This document shows positions 1-4,772 of a stretch of 5,881 nt of DNA, piece by piece. The notes under the pieces were generated by a model. That model had not been told where the DNA came from. It made no database searches and saw nothing but the letters and a program-made list of their open reading frames with translations. Numbering within the stretch: the stretch's first letter is position 1; each line of letters opens with the position of its first letter. The stretch is from an uncultured Lachnospiraceae bacterium. Lineage in GTDB: Bacteria > Bacillota > Clostridia > Lachnospirales > Lachnospiraceae. Position numbers and translations under genes: made by a program. The DNA lies in the NCBI GenBank assembly GCA_902773445.1, contig CACYEU010000192.1:1-5881 (forward strand). The letters run 5' to 3'.

Positions 1-384
1 GAAGTCAGTGCGAGCGACAGCGCGAGCCTGAACGGCGCTGACGCCCTGACAGGCGAGCAGCTTGCCAGCACGATCACGGCAAAGGATATCGGCGACGCAG
101 CTGAAAACGGCGACATGATCGCCGATCTCGTGATGAGCAGAGCCTGCGAGATGATCGGTAAGGGTCTCGCGATGCTCGCGGTCTGCGTGGCACCCGAGAT
201 CATTCTGATCGGCGGCGGTATCTCGAAGTCCGGCGACTATCTGCTTGAGCGCGTGCGGGCTTCCTATAAACGCAGAGTCTTCCCGAATCTCAGAGATGTG
301 CCGATCGAACTGTCGGCGATCCCCGAGATGGCCGGTATGCTCGGAGCGGATTATATGATCGAACATGTCGTTTACGGCATTTGA
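1..384 (+). CDS. ROK family protein (sugar kinase-like), C-terminal part only
   Basis: The frame is open from the first base and gives 127 residues before TGA at 382-384, so the gene is cut by the window start. The visible part matches the C-terminal lobe of ROK proteins. There is a TAKDIGDAAENGD segment (residues 27-39), a helix with GKGLAMLA, then the hallmark PEIILIGGGISKSGDYLL (66-82, glycines at 71-73), and IPEMAGMLGADYM near the end. ROK kinases phosphorylate glucose or related sugars with ATP in the cytoplasm, but the family also includes transcription repressors. The ATP- and sugar-binding N-terminal lobe, the zinc-binding cysteines and any helix-turn-helix lie outside the window, so kinase and regulator cannot be separated; glucokinase is a reasonable guess. 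The gene ends 23 bases before iorA with no terminator between them, so they may be co-transcribed, although no functional link is evident. Confidence 0.85.
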   Translation, partial: EVSASDSASLNGADALTGEQLASTITAKDIGDAAENGDMIADLVMSRACEMIGKGLAMLAVCVAPEIILIGGGISKSGDYLLERVRASYKRRVFPNLRDVPIELSAIPEMAGMLGADYMIEHVVYGI

Positions 385-392
385 AATAAGCG

Positions 393-401
393 TTGGAGGT
401 G
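393..401 (+). promoter_or_regulatory. Ribosome binding site that fixes the iorA start
   Basis: TTGGAGGTG contains a strong GGAGGT (395-400). It sits seven bases before the TTG codon at 408, which is ideal spacing. A longer reading beginning with TTG at 393 would place this Shine-Dalgarno sequence inside the coding region, so 408 is preferred. Confidence 0.8.
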
Positions 402-407
402 AAACGA

Positions 408-2192
408 TTGAAGAAACTGATGACAGGTGATGAGGCGGTCGCCAGAGGTGCATACGAAGCCGGCGTACGTTTTGCAAGCGCGTATCCGGGCACCCCGTCG
501 ACCGAGATCCTTGAGAATATGGCTCTTCACAAAGATGTGACAGCTGAGTGGGCGCCAAATGAAAAGACCGCGATGGAGTCGGCGATCGGCGCCGCGATCG
601 CGGGGGCCAGAAGCATGGTGTCGATGAAGCATGTCGGCATGAATGTCGCGGCCGATCCGATGTTCACATGGGCCTATATGGGCGTGAACGCCGGCAATAT
701 GATCGTGACGGCGGATGAGCCGGGCATGTATTCGTCCCAGAATGAGCAGGACAACCGCAATTACGCGAAAGCCGCGAAGCTTGCGATGTTCGAGCCTGCT
801 GATTCCCAGGAATGTATCGATATGGTCAAGGCCGGATTCGATCTCTCCGAAGAGTATGACACGCCGTTTATTCTGCGTATGACGACACGCGTCTGCCATT
901 CGAAGTCGATTGTCGAGATCAGTGAGCGCGACGAGAAACCTCTTAAGGACTGGGAGCCGAACCCGGGCAAATATGTCTGTCTGCCCGCGATCTCGCGCGT
1001 GCTGCGCGTCAAGCTCGAGGAAAGACTCGCAAAACTTGCAGAGTACAGCGAGACATCACCGTTTAACCGCGCCGAATATCACGACGGCTCAAAGACCGGT
1101 GTGATCGCCTCCGGTGTATGCTATTACTACGGACGCGAAGTTTTCGGCGATGATGCTTCTTATCTGAAGCTCGGATTCACCTATCCGCTGCCGGAAAACC
1201 TGATTAAAGAATTCTGCTCGAAGATGGACGAAGTCTATATTCTCGAGGAGAATGATCCGTATATCGAAGAATTTGTCAAGCAGTGCGGTGTTTCCTGCAC
1301 GATCCACGGCAAAGACATGTTCCCGCCGTACGGCGAGATGACTCCGGACGTGATCCGGGCGTCAGCCGGCATGGAAAGCCTGCCGACGATCGAATTTGAC
1401 CGCTCGAAGCTGATCAACCGCGCTCCGGCGCTCTGTGCCGGGTGTCCGCACAGAGGATTGTTCTACCGTCTCGGAAAGCGCAAGGATATCATGATCAGCG
1501 GCGATATCGGCTGCTATACGCTGGCAGCAGGCAAGCCGTACAACGCGATGAATTCGACCGTCTGCATGGGCGCGAGTATTTCGATCGGCCACGGCGCGCA
1601 GAAAGTATTTAACATGGGCGACTCAGGCCGCAAGGTCGTGACTGTTCTCGGCGACTCGACATTTTTCCACACAGGCGTCAATTCGCTGATGAATACGGTC
1701 TACAACGGCAGCAATACAGTCAATATCATCCTCGACAACCGGATCACCGGCATGACCGGACACCAGGATAATCCGGGAACCGGTTTCAACGCGCAGGGCG
1801 ATCCGACGACGATGATCGATATGGAGACACTGGTCCGCGCGCTCGGCATCAAGCATGTCAAAGTCGTCAACCCGAACAATCTCGACGAGGTCGACGCGGC
1901 ACTAGATGAGTTCCTTGCGCTCGACGAGCCGTCGGTGATCATCACACGCTGGCCGTGTGTGCTCAAGAAGTTCTCGCAGGCTGACCTCGATGAATTCGAC
2001 GATCTGTTTGCGACCAAAGACAGAGTCGATCCCGATAAATGCATCGGCTGCCGCAAATGTCTGACCGTCGGATGCCCGGCGATGAATTACAAGGCGGACG
2101 AGAAGAAAGTCGTGATCCTGAAAACCCAGTGCGTTGGCTGTGATGTCTGCGCGCAGGTCTGCCCGGTAGGCGCGATCGAAAAGGAGGCGTGA
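408..2192 (+). CDS. iorA: Indolepyruvate:ferredoxin oxidoreductase, alpha subunit
   Basis: IorA is the large subunit of the cytoplasmic TPP and iron-sulfur enzyme that oxidatively decarboxylates arylpyruvates (indolepyruvate, phenylpyruvate) to arylacetyl-CoA, reducing ferredoxin. The TTG start gives 594 residues, normal for the family, and the N-terminus MKKLMTGDEAVARGAYEAGV is typical. Domains in order: a pyruvate:ferredoxin oxidoreductase-like N-terminal domain (AYPGTPSTEI near 25-34); a CAGCPHRG motif (343-350); a TPP-binding domain with GDIGCYTL (365-372), GDSTFFHTG (415-423) and ILDNR (441-445); and a C-terminal double ferredoxin domain. Cluster cysteines are at 545, 548, 551 and 556 (CxxCxxCx4CP) and 575, 578, 581 and 585 (CxxCxxCx3CP). 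The one-residue-longer last gap in the first cluster is, from memory, usual for IorA. iorB begins two bases after the stop. In some anaerobes the enzyme runs reductively, carboxylating arylacetyl-CoA. Confidence 0.96.
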   Translation: MKKLMTGDEAVARGAYEAGVRFASAYPGTPSTEILENMALHKDVTAEWAPNEKTAMESAIGAAIAGARSMVSMKHVGMNVAADPMFTWAYMGVNAGNMIVTADEPGMYSSQNEQDNRNYAKAAKLAMFEPADSQECIDMVKAGFDLSEEYDTPFILRMTTRVCHSKSIVEISERDEKPLKDWEPNPGKYVCLPAISRVLRVKLEERLAKLAEYSETSPFNRAEYHDGSKTGVIASGVCYYYGREVFGDDASYLKLGFTYPLPENLIKEFCSKMDEVYILEENDPYIEEFVKQCGVSCTIHGKDMFPPYGEMTPDVIRASAGMESLPTIEFDRSKLINRAPALCAGCPHRGLFYRLGKRKDIMISGDIGCYTLAAGKPYNAMNSTVCMGASISIGHGAQKVFNMGDSGRKVVTVLGDSTFFHTGVNSLMNTVYNGSNTVNIILDNRITGMTGHQDNPGTGFNAQGDPTTMIDMETLVRALGIKHVKVVNPNNLDEVDAALDEFLALDEPSVIITRWPCVLKKFSQADLDEFDDLFATKDRVDPDKCIGCRKCLTVGCPAMNYKADEKKVVILKTQCVGCDVCAQVCPVGAIEKEA

Positions 2193-2194
2193 AG

Positions 2195-2767
2195 ATGACA
2201 AAGAGCATTTTACTTGTCGGAGTCGGCGGGCAGGGTACGATCCTTGCGAGCAAGATCCTGACGACCGGACTGATGGAAGCCGGTTACGATGTGAAAATGA
2301 GTGAGATCCACGGGATGAGCCAGCGCGGCGGAAGCGTTTCTTCACAGGTCCGTTACGGTGATCAAGTCGACTCACCCGTTATTGAAAAAGGCGCGGCCGA
2401 TATCATCGTCGCGTTTGAGCAAATGGAGGCGTTGAGGAGTCTTGACTATCTGAAGGAATCCGGAACCCTCGTTGTCAACACCGAGAAGATCGACTCGATG
2501 TCGGTCATCGTCGGCGACCAGAAATACCCGGACGATGTGCTCGAGGAGATTGGCCGCCATGTCGAAGAGAAAGCTGTCGACGCAACGAAGATTGCCGCTG
2601 AGCTCGGCAACCCGAAGGCAGCCAATGTCGTGCTGCTCGGAACGATCATCAAGGCAATGGGGCTCGATCAGATCGACTGGGATCAGATCCTTGAGGACAA
2701 TATCAAGCCGAAGTTCGTCGAACTCAACAAAAAGGCGCTCCGCGCCGGAATGGAGGCGGTCGCATGA
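2195..2767 (+). CDS. iorB: Indolepyruvate:ferredoxin oxidoreductase, beta subunit
   Basis: This is the small (gamma-type) subunit that pairs with IorA. The protein of 190 residues has the family's usual length. Recognisable parts are the N-terminal nucleotide-binding-like GVGGQG (9-14), the strongly conserved SEIHGMSQRGGSV (36-48) and NPKAANVVLLG in the C-terminal half. The ATG at 2195 is chosen because AAGGAGG at 2181-2187 lies seven bases upstream. An in-frame GTG at 2189 would leave almost no spacing. The gap of two bases after iorA and the overlap with the next gene indicate translational coupling and a single transcript, as expected for subunits needed in equal amounts. Confidence 0.95.
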   Translation: MTKSILLVGVGGQGTILASKILTTGLMEAGYDVKMSEIHGMSQRGGSVSSQVRYGDQVDSPVIEKGAADIIVAFEQMEALRSLDYLKESGTLVVNTEKIDSMSVIVGDQKYPDDVLEEIGRHVEEKAVDATKIAAELGNPKAANVVLLGTIIKAMGLDQIDWDQILEDNIKPKFVELNKKALRAGMEAVA

Positions 2768-3948
2768 TCTCTAACAGAATGAAACCATTTGTCGCGAACA
2801 ATTCAGCGGTCCGCGCGATGTTCGAGGAAGGAAACCGTCTGCGCGCGCAGTTCGGCGATGAGAATGTCTATGATTTCTCGCTCGGCAATCCCAATGTACC
2901 GGCGCCGAAAGAAGTGAATGAAGCGATCATCAGACTCGCGCAGGAAGAGGATCCGGTCGTGCTTCACGGCTATATGAACAATGCCGGATTCGAAGATGTG
3001 CGCGCGAAGATCGCCGCGTCGATCAATAAGCGCTTCGGGACCGATTTTGCGGCACGCAATCTGATCATGACAGTCGGCGCCGCAAGCGGCCTGAATATCC
3101 TGCTTAAGGCGATCCTTGATCCGGGTGATGAGGTCATTACGTTCGCGCCGTATTTTGTCGAGTACGGCAATTATGTCGCGAATTACGATGGCAAAATCAT
3201 ACCGGTCGAGCCTGACACCGCGACGTTCCAGCCGAACCTCGATGCATTTGCGGACAAGATCAACGGCAGAACCAAGGCTGTGATCGTCAACACACCGCAC
3301 AATCCGACCGGCGTCGTCTACAGCGAAGAGACGATCAAGAGACTCGCTGAGATCCTCGAGACCAAGCAGAAAGAGCTCGGAACGGTCATTTACCTGATCT
3401 CCGACGAGCCGTACAGAGAACTCGCCTACGACGGCGTTGAGGTGCCGTATCTGACCAAGTATTATGACAATACGTTAGTCGGCTATTCGTACAGCAAGTC
3501 GCTGTCATTGCCGGGAGAGCGGATCGGATATGTCGTGATCCCCGATGAGGCGGACGGAGCAGAAGAACTGATCGAGGCCGCGACGATCGCCAATCGGATC
3601 AACGGATCGGTCAATGCACCGTCACTGATCCAGAAAGTGATCGCCGAATGTCTCGACTGTACAGTCGATCTCGAGTTCTACGACCGCAACCGCAGGACGC
3701 TCTATGAAGGACTGAAGGATGTCGGTCTTGAGTGTATCAAGCCGCAGGGAGCGTTCTATCTGTTTGTGAAATCACCGGTACCGGACGAGAAAGAATTCGT
3801 CGCCGAGGCCAAGAAGCATCATATTTTACTGGTGCCCGGCAGCTCATTTGCCTGCCCGGGTTATGTGCGCCTTGCCTACTGCGTCTCCTATGAGACGATT
3901 GTGAATTCCCTTCCGGTATTCGCGGAACTGATGAAGACATACAAGTAA
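2764..3948 (+). CDS. Class I/II PLP-dependent aminotransferase, likely aromatic or aspartate type
   Basis: This is a fold-type I aminotransferase of 394 residues, full length for the family, and cytoplasmic. Visible motifs are the substrate-side FSLGNPNVPAP (38-48), the cofactor-binding GAASGL (105-110), NTPHNPTG (176-183, Asn180), SDEPYREL (213-220, Asp214 for the pyridine nitrogen and Tyr217), YSYSKSLSLPGERIGY (241-256, Schiff-base Lys245 and phosphate-binding Arg253) and YVRLAYC (367-373, with Arg369 as the expected carboxylate-binding arginine). The start ATG overlaps the iorB stop as ATGA, with GGAGG at 2752-2756 seven bases upstream. Family assignment is firm; substrate is not. Co-translation with iorAB suggests it supplies or consumes arylpyruvates by transaminating tryptophan, phenylalanine or tyrosine. 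Aspartate or alanine specificity cannot be excluded. Confidence 0.93.
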   Translation: MISNRMKPFVANNSAVRAMFEEGNRLRAQFGDENVYDFSLGNPNVPAPKEVNEAIIRLAQEEDPVVLHGYMNNAGFEDVRAKIAASINKRFGTDFAARNLIMTVGAASGLNILLKAILDPGDEVITFAPYFVEYGNYVANYDGKIIPVEPDTATFQPNLDAFADKINGRTKAVIVNTPHNPTGVVYSEETIKRLAEILETKQKELGTVIYLISDEPYRELAYDGVEVPYLTKYYDNTLVGYSYSKSLSLPGERIGYVVIPDEADGAEELIEAATIANRINGSVNAPSLIQKVIAECLDCTVDLEFYDRNRRTLYEGLKDVGLECIKPQGAFYLFVKSPVPDEKEFVAEAKKHHILLVPGSSFACPGYVRLAYCVSYETIVNSLPVFAELMKTYK

Positions 3949-3970
3949 TTAATCTATTGAATCAATGATA

Positions 3971-3998
3971 TGGCCCGCGCAGTGTTCTGCGCGGGCTA
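3971..3998 (+). terminator. Rho-independent terminator after the ior operon
   Basis: The perfect arms GCCCGCGCAG (3973-3982) and CTGCGCGGGC (3987-3996) enclose a four-base TGTT loop. A G-T and a T-A pair extend the stem to 12 pairs. It begins 22 bases after the aminotransferase stop and is followed by a T-rich TTTATTGT tract. The T tract is interrupted, but the stem is very stable. Confidence 0.9.
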
Positions 3999-4063
3999 TT
4001 TATTGTAATCTTTGCAAATAATCAGGACATATAACCGATATCGTAGTGCAGAATCTTTGAAAA

Positions 4064-4099
4064 GGATTCAAAATCAGAAAAAGTTCTCAGTTTGAATCC
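4064..4099. repeat. Hairpin repeat, unit 1
   Basis: The outer arm GGATTCAAA (4064-4072) pairs perfectly with TTTGAATCC (4091-4099). An internal loop of three bases on each side follows, then an inner stem AGAA (4076-4079) with TTCT (4084-4087) and an AAAG loop. Confidence 0.8.
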
Positions 4100-4136
4100 A
4101 TGGAGACGCCGAAACGGCTTCAGAATCCGGCAAAAA

Positions 4137-4172
4137 GGATTCAAAAACCGGAAAAGTTCCCGGTTTGAATCC
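4137..4172. repeat. Hairpin repeat, unit 2 (best paired)
   Basis: The outer arm GGATTCAAA (4137-4145) pairs perfectly with TTTGAATCC (4164-4172). After a two-base AA bulge, the inner stem CCGG (4148-4151) pairs with CCGG (4160-4163) across an eight-base loop. Confidence 0.85.
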
Positions 4173-4210
4173 ATTTGATGCCAAATATAAGGCCCAAGAC
4201 ACGAATTTAT

Positions 4211-4246
4211 GGATTCAAATCAACAGATTTTTCGAAATCTGAATCC
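4211..4246. repeat. Hairpin repeat, unit 3, with TTCG tetraloop
   Basis: GGATTCA (4211-4217) pairs with TGAATCC (4240-4246). An eight-base bulge lies on the 5' side, then the inner stem GATTT (4226-4230) pairs with AAATC (4235-4239) around a TTCG loop. Flanking AT on each side extends the outer stem by two pairs (4209-4248). Confidence 0.8.
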
Positions 4247-4283
4247 ATTTGGAGTCAAATACAGGAATTCTTGGCAGTTTCAT

Positions 4284-4319
4284 GGATTCAAGTCAATGAA
4301 AAATCTCAATTTTGAACCC
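4284..4319. repeat. Hairpin repeat, unit 4 (most diverged)
   Basis: GGATTCAA (4284-4291) pairs with TTGAACCC (4312-4319) with one A-C mismatch. The inner stem AATGA (4295-4299) pairs with TCAATT (4306-4311) with one bulged A. Flanking AT bases (4282-4283 and 4320-4321) extend the stem. Confidence 0.7.
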
Positions 4320-4346
4320 ATTTGCTCCGAGGAGGACACATAAAAT

Positions 4347-4376
4347 TTGCATTATTTCAAAAATGTTTACTAAAAT
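4347..4376 (+). promoter_or_regulatory. Possible upstream promoter for the trpB2 leader
   Basis: TTGCAT (4347-4352) and TAAAAT (4371-4376) are separated by 18 bases in AT-rich DNA. Both boxes resemble the housekeeping sigma consensus. It would start transcription near 4383, inside the -35 region of the stronger promoter downstream. It may simply reflect the AT-rich composition. Confidence 0.4.
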
Positions 4377-4379
4377 CAC

Positions 4380-4408
4380 TTGCATTTGCCGCAAGCAGGT
4401 GATAGAAT
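4380..4408 (+). promoter_or_regulatory. Promoter of the T-box leader and trpB2
   Basis: The -35 box TTGCAT (4380-4385) and the -10 box TAGAAT (4403-4408) are separated by an optimal 17 bases. The predicted transcript start is near 4415, just before the first T-box structure. Position and match make this the most likely promoter for trpB2, because the ior terminator lies between it and the upstream operon. Confidence 0.75.
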
Positions 4409-4414
4409 ACCTTC

Positions 4415-4680
4415 AAACCGTTGAAGAAGAGTGAGTAGGTTGCAGATCACCGTCTTCCAGAGAGCCGCGGGTGCTGGAATCGCGGCAGACGGCCTGAAAC
4501 TGAATGGACTTCCGAGGGCGAGCAGAAAAGCGTGAGCCGAGTATGTGAGACGGAGCTGATCCTCCGTAAACAAAGATCTGCGTATGATGGTACGCATTGA
4601 GTGGGTACGAGATGTATCAAGCCGGGTGGCACCGCAGGAAATTCCTGTCCCAGCAACTGTTGTTGCTGGGATTTTTTTAT
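4415..4680 (+). promoter_or_regulatory. T-box riboswitch, tryptophan-specific (UGG specifier)
   Basis: This 5' leader should bind tRNA-Trp and let transcription into trpB2 continue only when the tRNA is uncharged. In Stem I, CCGTC (4450-4454) pairs with GACGG (4488-4492), the AGAGAG bulge lies at 4459-4464, and CCGCG/CGCGG (4465-4469, 4481-4485) carry a GGTGCTGGAAT apical loop. The specifier loop has AGTA (4434-4437) opposite GAA (4502-4504), followed directly by TGG (4505-4507) and A. A later hairpin GCGTA/TACGC is at 4580-4595. The conserved T-box GGGTGGCACCGCAGG spans 4624-4638. In the antiterminator, GGG (4624-4626) pairs with CCC (4649-4651) and CAGG with CCTG (4635-4638, 4644-4647). The TGGC bulge (4627-4630) would pair with a tRNA ending GCCA, which fits the G discriminator of bacterial tRNA-Trp. 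Confidence 0.94.
4648..4680 (+). terminator. Intrinsic terminator of the T-box switch
   Basis: CCCAGCAAC (4649-4657) and GTTGCTGGG (4662-4670) form a perfect stem around TGTT, extended by a T-A pair, and are followed by seven T residues (4672-4678). Its first three bases, CCC, are the same ones needed by the antiterminator, so the two structures exclude each other, as the T-box mechanism requires. Confidence 0.93.
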
Positions 4681-4766
4681 TCTTGTCCCGGCACATATAC
4701 CATCGTAAGCGGCTGAGAAAGCCGCACACCCCGGGGAACCGCAGACGCGGTCCCAGTAGAAAGGAG
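4681..4766 (+). other. Structured untranslated leader between T-box terminator and trpB2, with ribosome binding site
   Basis: Two hairpins are visible past the terminator: GCGGCT (4709-4714) with AGCCGC (4720-4725), and GGG-A-ACCGC (4734-4742) with GCGGT-CCC (4747-4754) around an AGAC loop. The second ends seven bases before the Shine-Dalgarno AAGGAG (4761-4766), which is six bases from the trpB2 ATG. No open frame of interest lies here. The role is unknown; it could shape the ribosome landing site or simply stabilise the message. Confidence 0.6.
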
Positions 4767-4772
4767 TGCTCC

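Larger units (their letters stand above)
4064..4335. repeat. Array of four diverged hairpin repeats, 73-74-base period, in a gene-free region
   Basis: Four 36-base dyads begin at 4064, 4137, 4211 and 4284. Each opens with GGATTCAA and closes with TTTGAATCC or a near variant. The first 8 and last 9 bases are conserved, while the middle differs strongly between copies but still pairs internally. After each dyad, usually following a conserved CCATTTG, comes a second small hairpin: GCCG/CGGC (4108-4118), ATTTG/CAAAT (4173-4186), ATTTG/CAAAT (4247-4260) and CTCC/GGAG (4325-4334). The intervals of 37-38 bases are partly alike (CAAATATAAGG against CAAATACAGGA). No coding frame of note crosses the array. 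It lies between the ior terminator and the trpB2 promoter. I do not recognise the family. It could be a structured RNA, protein-binding dyads, or a palindromic element duplicated in tandem. Confidence 0.85.

Noticed and set aside
372..899. Reverse-strand ORF of 175 codons opposite iorA
   Set aside because: Shadow of a GC-rich, clearly coding + strand; its translation is rich in Arg and His and shows no recognisable domain. The same applies to the reverse-strand frames opposite iorB, the aminotransferase and trpB2.
4064..4319. CRISPR array
   Set aside because: Only the repeat ends are conserved; the middle of each repeat varies, the intervals resemble one another, and no cas gene is in view.
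4329..4335. Orphan Shine-Dalgarno GAGGAGG
   Set aside because: The only start codons near it give at most eight codons; the bases are better explained as the 3' arm of the small CTCC/GGAG hairpin in the repeat array.
4363..4434. Small ORF of 23 codons (ATG at 4363) as a leader peptide
   Set aside because: It overlaps the promoter and predicted transcript start, has no well-placed ribosome binding site and no Trp codons.
4711..4737. TPP riboswitch fragment (GGCTGAGAAA)
   Set aside because: The CTGAGAA is just the loop and stem of a simple hairpin; the other conserved TPP motifs and the overall fold are absent, and the downstream gene is unrelated to thiamine.
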